Below the pieces are notes generated by a model. That model saw nothing but the letters and a program-made list of their open reading frames with translations. It did no database searches and was not told the DNA's origin. From assembly GCA_002702895.1 (NCBI GenBank), contig PACX01000010.1, positions 1 through 40,114 of the forward strand: a stretch of DNA of 40,114 nt, given 5' to 3'. Positions 16,158 through 25,871 of this stretch are shown here, piece by piece. The stretch is from Flavobacteriaceae bacterium (GTDB taxonomy: Bacteria; Bacteroidota; Bacteroidia; Flavobacteriales; Flavobacteriaceae). How positions within the stretch are numbered: the first letter of the stretch is position 1; the number at the start of each line of letters is the position of its first letter. Position numbers and translations under genes: made by a program.

Positions 16158-19100
16158 TTGAAATCTAATTATGAAATTTATAATGCTTCGGCAGGCTCAG
16201 GCAAGACCTTTGCTCTAGCAAGCAAGTATTTGGCAAGGTGTTTAGGACCTAATGAAAAAGATTCTTACAGAAGAATATTGGCACTAACATTTACCAATAA
16301 AGCTTCAGATGAAATGAAAACAAGAATTTTGTCTTCTTTAAAAGAGTTTTCACAAGCGGAGTCAGTCCAAAACCCAACCGAAATTTTTAAATCGGTGAAA
16401 GAAGAGATGAACCTTTCATTTAGAGAAATTCAAATTAGAGCAAATAAGAGATTACAACACCTGCTTCATAACTATTCTTTTTTTCAAGTCTCTACATTAG
16501 ACAGCTTTAGCCACAATCTTATAAAATCTTTTGCACAAGAACTTAAGATAGTCTCAGATTTTGAACTTGTCTTAGATCCAGAAATTATTGTTAAGGAATC
16601 AATAGAAAGACTCCTTGAATCTGTTGGGGAAAACAAAACTATTACAAAAGCATTAGTAGGATTTGCAAACTCAAAAGTTGCTGAAGGAAAATCCTGGGAC
16701 ATTAGCTTTGATTTAAAAGAGCTTTCGCAGTTAATAATAAATGAAAATCATTACCATAAAATAAAAGAACTTGAAACAAAAACTGTCGAAGATTTTTTGT
16801 TGGAAAAAAAAGAAATTTTTAAATCACTTAAGAATTTAGAGTCAGACATAGTAAAGCAAGTTAACCTTTGCCAAGAGATAATTAATGCTACAAACACAGA
16901 ACTGGGGTTTTCAAGGAATTCATTTCCAGAATTTTTAAGAAAACTTAAAAACAAGGAATTTAAAAACAACAATTTAGAATCGATAAAAAAGCTATTTCAA
17001 AAAGAGGCTTTAATTACGAAAAAAAGCGCCTCAAGCAATCAACAGATTCTCTCAGAATTAATGCCAAAACTATTAGCCAGTTTTAATAAAATTGAAAAAA
17101 AACTATACAATTGGCAAATATTTAAATCTTTTAGCAACTCCATTGTTCCTCTTTCGCTATTAACGGAGATAAAAAAAATATCTAAAGAAATACAAAAAGA
17201 AAAAAGAGAAATTTTAATTAGCGATTTCAACCAAATAATAAGCGAGGAAATTAAAGACCAGCCAGCCCCTTATATATATGAAAGGACAGGAAATAGATTT
17301 AAGCATTATTTGATCGACGAATTTCAAGACACCTCTATTTTACAATGGTCAAATTTAATACCGCTTATTTCCCACGCTTTAGAATCAGGAGAATCTGAAA
17401 AGGACCAAGGTTCTTTGCTTTTGGTTGGAGATCCAAAGCAATCTCTTTACAGGTGGAGAGGGGCAGATCCAGACAAATTTATTTCGTTATTAAATGAAGA
17501 AAATCCATTTACAGTTTCAAAGAAAATTAAAAATTTGCCAAAAAATTATAGAAGTTGCAAGGAAATAGTATTATTTAACAACAAATTTTTTGAATATGTT
17601 TCAAAACAGTTTGAGTTCAAAGAAAACACACAAATTTATTCGTCTGGTGCCAAACAAGAATTAAATGAAAAAAAAGGAGGCTATGTCTCAGTTGAGTTTA
17701 TTAAGAACTCAGGAAAAAATAAAACTTTTAGTGAACAGCATTTTTTAATAAAAACACTAAAAACAATTAGCGAGAATATCTTTAGAGGATTTATGTATTT
17801 AGATCAGTGCGTTCTAGTTAGAAATAATAAACAACAAGCTATAATAGTAGACTTTTTAATAAAGCATAAAATTCCGGTAGTTTCCTCAGAATCATTATTG
17901 TTAAAAAACTCTTATGCTGTTAATGTATTGGTAGAGTTAGTAAGACTCAGAATAGACCCAAAGAATCTAAAATCTAGAAAGGTTATTATACAATATTTTA
18001 TACAAGACAAAGCTCCTAAGGATGTTTTTAACTTTTTCAAAAAATCTTTAAGCCTAAGCATTGAAGAATTTTTCAAGGATTTTTTACAACTTTCATTCCA
18101 AGAATTTATTCAAATTCCTATATATAATGCAATATCAAGAGTAAACAGAAGCTTACTATTAGACCAAAAAGAAGATGCGCGAGTTCATTTTTTTATGGAA
18201 GAACTCTTTACTTTTTTCTTGCCAGGCAACAAAAGTGAAGATGATTTTTTATTGTTTTGGGAAACAAATATGGAAAAGTTAGCAGTTATCACCAATGAAG
18301 AAATAAATGCTGTGCAGGTTTTGACAGTACACAAAGCTAAAGGGCTTGAATTTCCAATAGTTATATACCCTTTTGCTGACTCAAAACCATATGTTTCAAA
18401 TAGCAAAAAAGTATGGCTTCCATGTAAAGTCAATAAACAAAACAGCGACCTTTTAGTTTCTTTTAGTAAAGCTATAGAAAACTCAGGAGAAGAAGGGGAA
18501 AAGGCTTATAGAAGAATAAAAAAAGAAGAAGAACTAGACAACATGAATGTTCTTTATGTAGCCCTTACTAGAGCAATAAAAGAGGTGTATATAATTTCTA
18601 CTTATCCAGAAAAAACATTAAACAATTCACACAATGAAATCTTAAAACAGTTTATAATAGATTGTGGAAAATGGGAAGAGGTAAAAGAACAAAGTCTTAT
18701 AGGATATTATCCTGAGAATTTAACAGAAGAAGTGTATAAAAGATTACAAACCAAAGATAATGAGCTGAGCGAATCAGACCTGGAATTAAAATTTAATCTA
18801 GAATTTCTACCCGGCTTATACATTCCTGACAGCACACAAAGTTATAAATATTCCTGCGGAGAAAGGATTTGGGGCGAAAAAGTAAAAAGAGAAAAAAACA
18901 CAACAGTAAAAAAAGATAGCGAGCTAAGCTCTAAATTAAAGCTCCCTAAGAAAATAGAAACACCAAACTTTTATAAACCTTTTGAAAATAACAAAACGCT
19001 ATTTGGCAATAGCTTTCATGAGCTTATGTCTAAAGTGGAATATTCCTTTCAACTAGAAAAGGAGGCACAGACATTTCTAAAAAAAAGCAAGAGTAATAAA

Positions 19101-19418
19101 AAAGAACAGCAAGAAATAATAGAATTGGCCAAAAATGTGGTTGAACACAAAAGCTTAAAGGAATATTTCTCTAAGGAATATGATGTGATTTGTGAAAGGG
19201 AAATTATTAATCAAAAAAAAGAAATAATGGTTCCAGACAGAATAGTTGTATCAAAAAAGCAGAAACATACAATTATTGACTATAAAACAGGCGAAAAAAG
19301 ACCATCAGACATAACTCAGATAAAGAAATATAAAGATGCACTTAAAAATATGGGACTAAAAACAGAAAAATCAATACTTGTTTATGTAAAGCCATTATTA
19401 GAGGTAGTAGAGGCATAA
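16158..19418 (+). CDS. UvrD/AddA-like helicase-exonuclease subunit
   Basis: 1086 residues, superfamily 1A helicase fused to a RecB-type nuclease. Walker A NASAGSGKTFALA is at residues 9-21. Motif Ia is ALTFTNKASDEMKTRI, motif II YLIDEFQDTS near 384, motif III LLVGDPKQSLYRWRGADPDKF, motif V VLTVHKAKGLEFPIVI near 722, and motif VI MNVLYVALTRAIKEVY. The C-terminal PD-(D/E)XK nuclease is visible as VPDRIVV near 1024 and IIDYKTG near 1039, followed by QIKKY. This is the AddA/RecB role: resecting double-strand breaks for recombination. The start is TTG at 16158 (TTG AAA TCT), since Walker A begins only nine residues later. The partner AddB-like gene lies beyond ompA. Confidence 0.9.
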   Translation: MKSNYEIYNASAGSGKTFALASKYLARCLGPNEKDSYRRILALTFTNKASDEMKTRILSSLKEFSQAESVQNPTEIFKSVKEEMNLSFREIQIRANKRLQHLLHNYSFFQVSTLDSFSHNLIKSFAQELKIVSDFELVLDPEIIVKESIERLLESVGENKTITKALVGFANSKVAEGKSWDISFDLKELSQLIINENHYHKIKELETKTVEDFLLEKKEIFKSLKNLESDIVKQVNLCQEIINATNTELGFSRNSFPEFLRKLKNKEFKNNNLESIKKLFQKEALITKKSASSNQQILSELMPKLLASFNKIEKKLYNWQIFKSFSNSIVPLSLLTEIKKISKEIQKEKREILISDFNQIISEEIKDQPAPYIYERTGNRFKHYLIDEFQDTSILQWSNLIPLISHALESGESEKDQGSLLLVGDPKQSLYRWRGADPDKFISLLNEENPFTVSKKIKNLPKNYRSCKEIVLFNNKFFEYVSKQFEFKENTQIYSSGAKQELNEKKGGYVSVEFIKNSGKNKTFSEQHFLIKTLKTISENIFRGFMYLDQCVLVRNNKQQAIIVDFLIKHKIPVVSSESLLLKNSYAVNVLVELVRLRIDPKNLKSRKVIIQYFIQDKAPKDVFNFFKKSLSLSIEEFFKDFLQLSFQEFIQIPIYNAISRVNRSLLLDQKEDARVHFFMEELFTFFLPGNKSEDDFLLFWETNMEKLAVITNEEINAVQVLTVHKAKGLEFPIVIYPFADSKPYVSNSKKVWLPCKVNKQNSDLLVSFSKAIENSGEEGEKAYRRIKKEEELDNMNVLYVALTRAIKEVYIISTYPEKTLNNSHNEILKQFIIDCGKWEEVKEQSLIGYYPENLTEEVYKRLQTKDNELSESDLELKFNLEFLPGLYIPDSTQSYKYSCGERIWGEKVKREKNTTVKKDSELSSKLKLPKKIETPNFYKPFENNKTLFGNSFHELMSKVEYSFQLEKEAQTFLKKSKSNKKEQQEIIELAKNVVEHKSLKEYFSKEYDVICEREIINQKKEIMVPDRIVVSKKQKHTIIDYKTGEKRPSDITQIKKYKDALKNMGLKTEKSILVYVKPLLEVVEA

Positions 19419-19464
19419 TTCTATAAAACCTGACCTTCAGGAGACTTATATTCAGTAAATTCAT

Positions 19465-19472
19465 TAAGTTTG
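19465..19472 (+). promoter_or_regulatory. Candidate flavobacterial -7 box for ompA
   Basis: TAAGTTTG matches TAnnTTTG. It lies 30 bp before the ATG chosen for the OmpA gene, giving a leader of about 25 nt. Its position supports the ATG at 19503 over an in-frame TTG at 19470, which falls inside the box. Confidence 0.55.
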
Positions 19473-19502
19473 CAGTTAAGGAATTTTTTAAAAATTATAA
19501 TA

Positions 19503-20882
19503 ATGAAAAAATTAGGAAAATTAATTTTAGTTTTTACTGTGCTTTTTTATATTAATTCTATAACAGCACAAGATAAGAACAATCAATGGGCAGTGAGCTT
19601 TGGAAACAACGCAGTTGATTTCCATCCTGTTGGTACTGACTCATCAGATAACGCTACTGGACATTGGTTTAGTGAATATTTTAATATTCATGAAAACTGG
19701 AATACTCAAACAGCACTTAATAGCGTTAGTCTTTCCAGATATGGAAATGAAAAATTTAATTTTGGAATAAGAGGATCTTTAAATCAAATCACTAGACTTG
19801 GTGATGAGAGAAATAGAATCTCGGCTAAAAGAATAGCAAGCTTAGACATTTTGGTTGATTATAAACTTGGAAAAAACTTTAATTTCTGTAATATTGAGCC
19901 TTACTTGGAGGCAGGAACGGGATATACATGGTTTGGTAACCAAAAGTCTATGACTATGAATGGAGGAGTTGGTATAAATGTGCCTCTCTCTGAAAAGGTT
20001 GCACTAACCGTTAACTCCGCATATAAGCATGCTTTTAATGATATGCAAGATTTACAAGCTCACATTCAACATACTGTTGCATTAGCTGTTAGTTTTGGAG
20101 GAAAAGATACAGACAGAGACGGAATTTATGATCAACATGATGATTGTCCAGAAGAGCCTGGACTGCCAGCATTTAATGGTTGTCCAGATAATGATGGCGA
20201 TGGAATAGAAAACAGTAAGGATTCCTGTCCTGATACTCCTGGATTAGTTGAATTTGATGGATGTCCAGACACTGATGGTGATGGAACACAAGACTCTAAG
20301 GACGCTTGTGTAAATGAACCTGGATCTATAGAAATGAACGGATGTCCTGATTCAGATGGTGATGGAGTAGCTGATAATATTGATTCATGTGTTGATGTTG
20401 CTGGGCCTGTTGAAAATCATGGATGCCCATGGCCTGACACTGATGGCGACACGGTATTAGACAAAGATGATAAATGTCCTGAAGTTGCTGGACTTGTTTC
20501 AAATCAAGGATGTCCACAGCCTACTAAAGAAGTTATGGATGAGCTAAATGCAATGGGAGCAAAAGTTCCTTTTGAATTAAACAAGGCAGATTTAGGAAAT
20601 AAGGTAACCAAAGTTCTGGATATTGTTGTAGGAATTATGAACAAGTATCCAACAACGAGCTTTGTAATTGAAGGACACACAGACACATCTGGACCAAAAG
20701 TTTTCAATCAAAAACTTTCTGAAAATAGAGCAGGTTCTGTTAAGGATTATCTTGTAAATGCAGGAATTGCATCAGAAAGACTTTCTGCAGTTGGCTATGG
20801 AGAGGACAAACCTTCAAGCTCTAATAAAACTAGAAAAGGAAGAATTGCAAATAGAAGAGTTGAATTTAAGGTTGTAGAATAA
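19503..20882 (+). CDS. OmpA-family outer membrane protein with TSP3 repeats
   Basis: 459 residues from the ATG at 19503. A signal peptide ([22 protein letters not shown]) is followed by an eight-strand-type beta-barrel region to about residue 195. Five calcium-binding thrombospondin type-3 repeats follow at about 201-338 (for example [19 protein letters not shown] and [14 protein letters not shown]). A C-terminal OmpA/MotB peptidoglycan-binding domain is recognisable by [23 protein letters not shown] and ANRRVEFKV. It anchors the outer membrane to peptidoglycan and is usually very abundant in flavobacteria. It has its own -7 box and a strong terminator, consistent with high, separate expression. 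Confidence 0.94.
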   Translation: MKKLGKLILVFTVLFYINSITAQDKNNQWAVSFGNNAVDFHPVGTDSSDNATGHWFSEYFNIHENWNTQTALNSVSLSRYGNEKFNFGIRGSLNQITRLGDERNRISAKRIASLDILVDYKLGKNFNFCNIEPYLEAGTGYTWFGNQKSMTMNGGVGINVPLSEKVALTVNSAYKHAFNDMQDLQAHIQHTVALAVSFGGKDTDRDGIYDQHDDCPEEPGLPAFNGCPDNDGDGIENSKDSCPDTPGLVEFDGCPDTDGDGTQDSKDACVNEPGSIEMNGCPDSDGDGVADNIDSCVDVAGPVENHGCPWPDTDGDTVLDKDDKCPEVAGLVSNQGCPQPTKEVMDELNAMGAKVPFELNKADLGNKVTKVLDIVVGIMNKYPTTSFVIEGHTDTSGPKVFNQKLSENRAGSVKDYLVNAGIASERLSAVGYGEDKPSSSNKTRKGRIANRRVEFKVVE

Positions 20883-20904
20883 TTTTAAAATTCTTTAATA
20901 ATTT

Positions 20905-20938
20905 AAAAAAGCACCTAATTTTATTAGGTGCTTTTTTT
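20905..20938 (+). terminator. Rho-independent terminator after ompA
   Basis: A perfect stem of about 15 bp (AAAAAAGCACCTAAT pairing with ATTAGGTGCTTTTTT) with a 3-nt TTT loop and a T-run. It begins 23 bp after the ompA stop and ends only 15 bp before the ATG of the AddB-like gene, so that gene needs read-through or an internal promoter. Confidence 0.92.
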
Positions 20939-20952
20939 ATTTTTATACTAAA

Positions 20953-23571
20953 ATGAGTTCTTTTTTAGAAAAAGTTATTGACGATATAAAGATAAACGCA
21001 ACAAATCTTAATAATCATACTTTTATTCTCCCTAATAAAAGGTCAGCAAACTATTTTAAAAAACTAGTTTTAAGAAAAATAGAAGGGATAGCTTTTGTCC
21101 CACAAATTCAAAGTATAAACTCATTTATAATTAAAATTTCTGGGCTGAATGAAGCTGAAGAAAAGACATTAATTTTCACTTTATATGAAGCCTATATTAA
21201 GCTAAAGGAAAATAAAAACGAGAACTTCTTTGAAGACTTTAATATTTGGGCGAGGAAGTTTTTAATGGATGTTAGTGAAATAGAACAAAACTTATTGAAT
21301 CCTCAGTTGATATTGCAGGAACTCGTAGAGATTAATAAAATTAATAATTGGACAAAAAAGAAATTTTCTAATCAAGACAAATCTTTGTTATGGGAAATTT
21401 TACCAAGGTTGTTTTCGCTTTTCCGATCGAAATTAATAAATAACGAAATAGGAACAAAAGGGATGTGTTATGCTGAAGCAAAAGTAAACCTAGAACATTA
21501 TAAAGAGGCAAACCACAATTTAACTCATATTTTTATTGGTCTAAATGCATTAACCAAGTCAGAAGAGCTAATTATCCAGGAATTATTAGAATTAAATAAC
21601 GGTGAAATTTATTGGGATATTGATAAAGAGTTTTTAAAAAACAAGGATCATGGAGCGGCTTTTTTTATAAAACAGTATAGAAATAGCTGGAAAAGATTTA
21701 AAAAGCATCCATTTAAATGGGAAGGAGAAAATTATTCTAATAAAAAAAGCATCAATATAATAGGGACTCCCAAAGTACTTGGACAAGCAATTGAGGTTTC
21801 AAGAACGCTTTCCAGTTTTAATGAAGGGGAATTAAAAAAAACTGTTGTTATTTTAGGGGAAGAGGCTATTATAGACCCAGTTTTAAATTACAACACATTA
21901 CCTTTAAAAGACATTGAAGTAACCATTAAGACAAAATTAAAGCTAGAAGAATTTATTGCTTTAATCTCAGACATTTTTAAAACTCAACAGTCTTCAAAAA
22001 AGAAAAACATTGAGCAGCTTTTTAAAATATTAAGCAAACACAGGGCTATGAAGAGCATATTTCCTGAATTTAAAAAACTAGATAAATCAGAGCTTAAAAT
22101 AATAGAAGACCTTTTAAAACCTTGGGGCTCATCTAAACAAGCTATTAATTCTCTTAAAAAACTAATGTTTTTTATAAATGGAAAATCAAAAAAAAGGGCA
22201 GTAAGTTTCTCTAATACAGACTATTGTATAAAATCCCTCGAAGAGATGGAGCGTATTCTAAACACTTTTTCTTTTTTTAAGGATTTAAAAATTTTAAAAA
22301 GCGTCCTTTTTTCATCCCTAGAAAATGGAGCTTTAGGTTTTGAGACTAATGAAAATGCAAAAGTCAAAATTATGGGACTTTTAGAGTCTAGAGCACTTGA
22401 TTTTGAGAATGTAATAATATCTTCAGTTAATGAAGGAATACTTCCAAAGGGGAAAATACATAGCTCATTAATTCCATTTGATTTAAGAAAAAAACACAAC
22501 CTTTTAACTTACAGCGAAAGAGACGCTATTTATACCTACCATTTTTATAGAATTATTAAAAGAGCAAAAAATATTTTTTTAATTTATAACAACTATAATG
22601 ATGGCGTAATGGGAGGAGAAAAAAGTAGATTTATTCATCAAATTGAACATGAAAAGAAACATCAGATATTTTTTCACAATGCTGGCCCGAAAATTTTCAA
22701 AGAAAAAGAAGAGTTCATAATAAAAAAATCTCCAGGACTAATTAGAAGATTACATGAGTTAGCAGAAAAAGGATTCTCTCCCTCAACACTAGATCAGTAT
22801 ATAAAAAGCCAAGAAGAATTTTATTACAAAACTCTTTTGAATATTTATGAAATGCAAGAAGACCAAATAAACCCCAGAACTATTGGTGTTATTTTTCACG
22901 AATCTATTGAAGAGATTTATAGGCCATTAATTGGAAAAAAAATTAACAAGAAAGATATGCTAAAGGCCCAATCTTTAGTTGAAGAAAAAACAAAAAGAGC
23001 TTTTATTAAAAATGGTTTTAATGATTTAAAAAAAGGCAAGGCTTTAATTCTCTATGAGGTAATTAAAAACGGTATTTTTAGATTGATTAAAAAAGAAATA
23101 AAGGATATCGAATTAGGAAATGAGTTAAAGATTATTGCTTTAGAGAAAAAAATGACTTGTGTGTTGGAGATAGAAGGCTTAGAGAATTCTGTAAAATTAA
23201 AAGGAATTATAGATAGAATAGATATTAGAAATGGAATAACTAGAATAATAGATTATAAAACAGGAATTATTAGACCTTATGAAGTAGTTTTAACAGATAT
23301 AGATTCTTGTATGGAATTAGCAAATACAAAATCCATGCAACTAATGTGTTATGCTCTCATGTATTTTAAGAACTTTCCAAAAACAACTAATATTGAAGCA
23401 GGCCTTATTTCATTTAGAGATTTAGGTAAAGGGATTATGAAATTTGGAGTCAGAAAAGAAAAAAAAGAGGATAATAGAATCGACAGATTAAAAATTACTG
23501 AGTTTGAAAAAAAATTAAACAATCTAATTTTAGAAATTATGGACCCAAAAATTAATTTTAAAAAAGATTAA
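20953..23571 (+). CDS. AddB-like PD-(D/E)XK nuclease / inactivated helicase subunit
   Basis: 872 residues. The N-terminus (HTFILPNKRSANYFKKLV) sits where a helicase Walker A would be but lacks the GKT core, as in AddB-type subunits. The mid-region keeps helicase-like features (VKIMGLLESRALDFENVIISSVNEG near 465-490). The C-terminal RecB-type nuclease is intact: FHESIEEIY (His), GIIDRIDI near 752 (Asp) and IIDYKTGIIRPYE near 767, then SMQLMCYALMYF. The cysteine pair that holds an Fe-S cluster in Bacillus AddB is not seen (STLDQYIKSQEEFYY). It is expected to work with the AddA-like protein in break resection. It is convergent with the SOUL gene, 6 bp away. Confidence 0.83.
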   Translation: MSSFLEKVIDDIKINATNLNNHTFILPNKRSANYFKKLVLRKIEGIAFVPQIQSINSFIIKISGLNEAEEKTLIFTLYEAYIKLKENKNENFFEDFNIWARKFLMDVSEIEQNLLNPQLILQELVEINKINNWTKKKFSNQDKSLLWEILPRLFSLFRSKLINNEIGTKGMCYAEAKVNLEHYKEANHNLTHIFIGLNALTKSEELIIQELLELNNGEIYWDIDKEFLKNKDHGAAFFIKQYRNSWKRFKKHPFKWEGENYSNKKSINIIGTPKVLGQAIEVSRTLSSFNEGELKKTVVILGEEAIIDPVLNYNTLPLKDIEVTIKTKLKLEEFIALISDIFKTQQSSKKKNIEQLFKILSKHRAMKSIFPEFKKLDKSELKIIEDLLKPWGSSKQAINSLKKLMFFINGKSKKRAVSFSNTDYCIKSLEEMERILNTFSFFKDLKILKSVLFSSLENGALGFETNENAKVKIMGLLESRALDFENVIISSVNEGILPKGKIHSSLIPFDLRKKHNLLTYSERDAIYTYHFYRIIKRAKNIFLIYNNYNDGVMGGEKSRFIHQIEHEKKHQIFFHNAGPKIFKEKEEFIIKKSPGLIRRLHELAEKGFSPSTLDQYIKSQEEFYYKTLLNIYEMQEDQINPRTIGVIFHESIEEIYRPLIGKKINKKDMLKAQSLVEEKTKRAFIKNGFNDLKKGKALILYEVIKNGIFRLIKKEIKDIELGNELKIIALEKKMTCVLEIEGLENSVKLKGIIDRIDIRNGITRIIDYKTGIIRPYEVVLTDIDSCMELANTKSMQLMCYALMYFKNFPKTTNIEAGLISFRDLGKGIMKFGVRKEKKEDNRIDRLKITEFEKKLNNLILEIMDPKINFKKD

Positions 23572-23577
23572 TAAAAA

Positions 23578-24120
23578 TTAATTTTCTTTATATTCAATTT
23601 CTACAAGGACCTCATTTCGTCTATTGAAAACTTTATAAGGGCTGTTGTAAGAAAGAGAAATAGGCTCGCGTCCAACTACTACCAATTCACTGTCTTTAAT
23701 TTTATTTAAAAGAAGATCATAATAGTAATTGACTTTTTTAACGCTAGCATATCCCCCAAAAGTAATTGAGGCATAATATCCAGGGATTGATCTATATAAA
23801 ACAATATCTTTATCATTTGGCGGAACCATATTTTTTTCAGAATATTTCGAGGGCATTACAAACTCCATTGTAATCTTTTCATCTTTTCTGCTCATATAAA
23901 CAGGAGTAGTCATTGCAATTTTTTCATTTTTTTCATTATTTCCACTTATATATTTAAAAAGTTTTGAAAAATTACCCCCAGAGCTAACCTTTGCTTTTAT
24001 GGCAGGAGGATAATATCTTATCTCGAAATCATCCAGCTTATTAATGACCTCATATTTTTGGGTTTCGTATTTTTGAGCGAACATAATTAATGAAAATAAT
24101 AAGAATAAATATTTGTACAT
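23578..24120 (-). CDS. SOUL haem-binding family protein, exported
   Basis: 180 residues. A short signal peptide (MYKYLFLLFSLIMFAQ) precedes a SOUL/HBP domain: YEVINKLDDFEIRYYPPAIKAKV near 22-44, FSKLFKYISGNNEKNEKIAMTTPV (the helix and MTTPV strand are the most conserved part), and EFVMPSKYSEKNMVPPNDKDI. The C-terminus carries VGREPISLSYNSPY. SOUL proteins bind haem or tetrapyrroles, with unclear physiological roles in bacteria. It stands alone: 84 bp of very AT-rich sequence without recognisable signals separates it from the haemolysin III-like gene upstream. Confidence 0.88.
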   Translation of the reverse strand: MYKYLFLLFSLIMFAQKYETQKYEVINKLDDFEIRYYPPAIKAKVSSGGNFSKLFKYISGNNEKNEKIAMTTPVYMSRKDEKITMEFVMPSKYSEKNMVPPNDKDIVLYRSIPGYYASITFGGYASVKKVNYYYDLLLNKIKDSELVVVGREPISLSYNSPYKVFNRRNEVLVEIEYKEN

Positions 24121-24204
24121 GAAAAAATAATATAAAAATTAAAATAAATAGTTTTATAGAGATTTTTAGGTATAAATATATAGTTTTTATAGAATTAAAA
24201 CAGC

Positions 24205-24828
24205 CTATATAATATAAAATAATACTACAAAATAATGTGATGCGCTTCCTCCTAAAACAAATAGATGCCAGATAGCGTGGGAATATTTCACCTGCTGAAG
24301 ACTATAAAAAATTGTTCCAATAGAATAAAGTACCCCGCTTAATACTAATAATAGGATTCCATTAAAGGGAATTAGAGCCAAAATAGAATCAAAATCTATA
24401 ATGATTAACCAGCCCATAAATAAATAAAGAAGAAGAAAAAGCCTGTCAAATCTCCCAGTGAAAAAAAACTTAAATAAGGTTCCTATCACAGCAAGAGCAA
24501 TTATATAAGAAAGAATTTTAATTCCAGCACCCTCATAGAGAGTTATTAGGCAAACTGGGGCATATGAACCAGCTATTAAATAAAAAATACTAATATGATC
24601 AAAAATCCTAAATTTTTTTTTTAATTCAATATTGGAAGTATAATGGTAAAGAGTTGATGCGGAATAGAGACTAATTAATCCAAATTCAAAAAAAAGAATA
24701 CCATAAATGCTAAGCTCAGTAAGATTGCTATTGTAATATAAAAGAAAAGGAAGACCAATTAAGCTTAAAACTAGTCCAATAAAATGTGTTAAGGTATTCC
24801 AAAACTCCTCTTCTTTACTTTCTTCCAT
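24205..24828 (-). CDS. Haemolysin III / PAQR-like seven-helix membrane protein
   Basis: 207 residues, about seven hydrophobic helices. Family motifs: EEFWNTLTHFIGL at the N-terminus, SASTLYHY near 57-64, RIFDHISIFYLIAGSYAP near 78-95 and HAIWHLFVLGGSASHYF near 185-201. These hold the Ser, Asp and three His residues that bind zinc in the PAQR/Hly-III fold. A hydrolase activity on lipids has been suggested for this superfamily. Its ATG overlaps the end of menE by 14 bp, so it is translated from the menaquinone transcript, although I know of no functional link. Confidence 0.88.
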   Translation of the reverse strand: MEESKEEEFWNTLTHFIGLVLSLIGLPFLLYYNSNLTELSIYGILFFEFGLISLYSASTLYHYTSNIELKKKFRIFDHISIFYLIAGSYAPVCLITLYEGAGIKILSYIIALAVIGTLFKFFFTGRFDRLFLLLYLFMGWLIIIDFDSILALIPFNGILLLVLSGVLYSIGTIFYSLQQVKYSHAIWHLFVLGGSASHYFVVLFYII

Positions 24829-25870
24829 TTGAAATTTTTAAAAGTCTATTTTTAATATCATTTCTGTTTATTTTCCCATGTATTCTTTTAAATGAATTTA
24901 ACAAAAAGATTTCCCTTGGCCTCTCGTAAGGGCTTAAATTTTTAAAAAATAATTCGGGGGTTGACGGGATTTTGTTTTCAAAAACTAAAACAATTTTTTC
25001 GCCTAGCTTTTTGTCAGGAAATCCACACACTATAAACGGAATGTTATAATATGTTCCGAGGAGCTTTTCTATTTTTTCTGGGTTAATCTTTATGCCGCCA
25101 GAGTTTATTATTAATCCAGCCCTTCCCCTCCATTCAAAGACAGTATTGGAAACCAAGCGAATCAGGTCATTAGTTAGGATAGGATTTTTAGAGATAAATG
25201 GAGCAAAAACTTCTAAAAAGCCATTTTTTTCTGAAAAAGTAATTCCCGAAATAGCTCGAAATTCATTTTCTCCAATGCTGAGATTTTTAATAGCAACATG
25301 TGATAAGGTTTCGGTCATGCCATAAGTTTCGTAAATTATAGTTGAGGAAGATTTAACTTTCTTTTTTATCCACTCTAAAACTGGGCTGCCACCAACAATT
25401 AAACACTTGACTTTGTCTAAATCTTCAATTGATCTTTCTAGTTGATAAGGTGTCATTGCAACAAAATCATATAATTTAGTAGTGTTTTTTAAAGGGGAGC
25501 TACTGGGCTTTGCAATATGTAAATCTAATCCTAAAACAAAACCCCTTACTAGCATCATTTTCCCCGCTATAAAAGTTAGAGGCAAACAAAGTAGCGCTTT
25601 ACTACCAGATTTTAAATCAAACTCTTTCCCTGTTTTTTTTGCCGAATAAACCATTGCATTTTTTTTAGCAAGAATGTTTTTTGGGAGACCAGTTGACCCA
25701 GAAGTTTTTAAAGAAATAACAGAATCGTTGTTTTCCCAAGTCTCAATAAAATCTAAAACATCAATTTTGTCCGAGAAGAATTCTTTGTATGAAAGACTTT
25801 TCTTTAATGTACTATAGAGCATTCCATTTAATTTAAAGTTAGGATGGAAACTGTATGGCGAATTTTTCAT
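24815..25870 (-). CDS. menE: o-Succinylbenzoate-CoA ligase
   Basis: 351 residues from the ATG at 25868-25870. It activates o-succinylbenzoate with ATP and CoA in menaquinone synthesis. Adenylate-forming motifs: LKTSGSTGLPKNI (A3 P-loop) near 52-64, YETYGMTETLSHVA (A5), NSGGIKINPEKIEKL (A8) near 268-282 and a C-terminal HGKINRNDI with the catalytic Lys. It is shorter than the MenE of enteric bacteria (about 450) but typical of Bacteroidota. The frame is open upstream to 25963, but that extension lies inside menC; the chosen ATG is 1 bp after the menC stop. Confidence 0.9.
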   Translation of the reverse strand: MKNSPYSFHPNFKLNGMLYSTLKKSLSYKEFFSDKIDVLDFIETWENNDSVISLKTSGSTGLPKNILAKKNAMVYSAKKTGKEFDLKSGSKALLCLPLTFIAGKMMLVRGFVLGLDLHIAKPSSSPLKNTTKLYDFVAMTPYQLERSIEDLDKVKCLIVGGSPVLEWIKKKVKSSSTIIYETYGMTETLSHVAIKNLSIGENEFRAISGITFSEKNGFLEVFAPFISKNPILTNDLIRLVSNTVFEWRGRAGLIINSGGIKINPEKIEKLLGTYYNIPFIVCGFPDKKLGEKIVLVFENKIPSTPELFFKNLSPYERPREIFLLNSFKRIHGKINRNDIKNRLLKISNGRK

Positions 25871-25871
25871 A

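Noticed and set aside
19431-19443. Small hairpin CCTGACCTTCAGG after the AddA-like gene
   Set aside because: The stem is only 5 bp and no T-run follows, so I do not call it a terminator.
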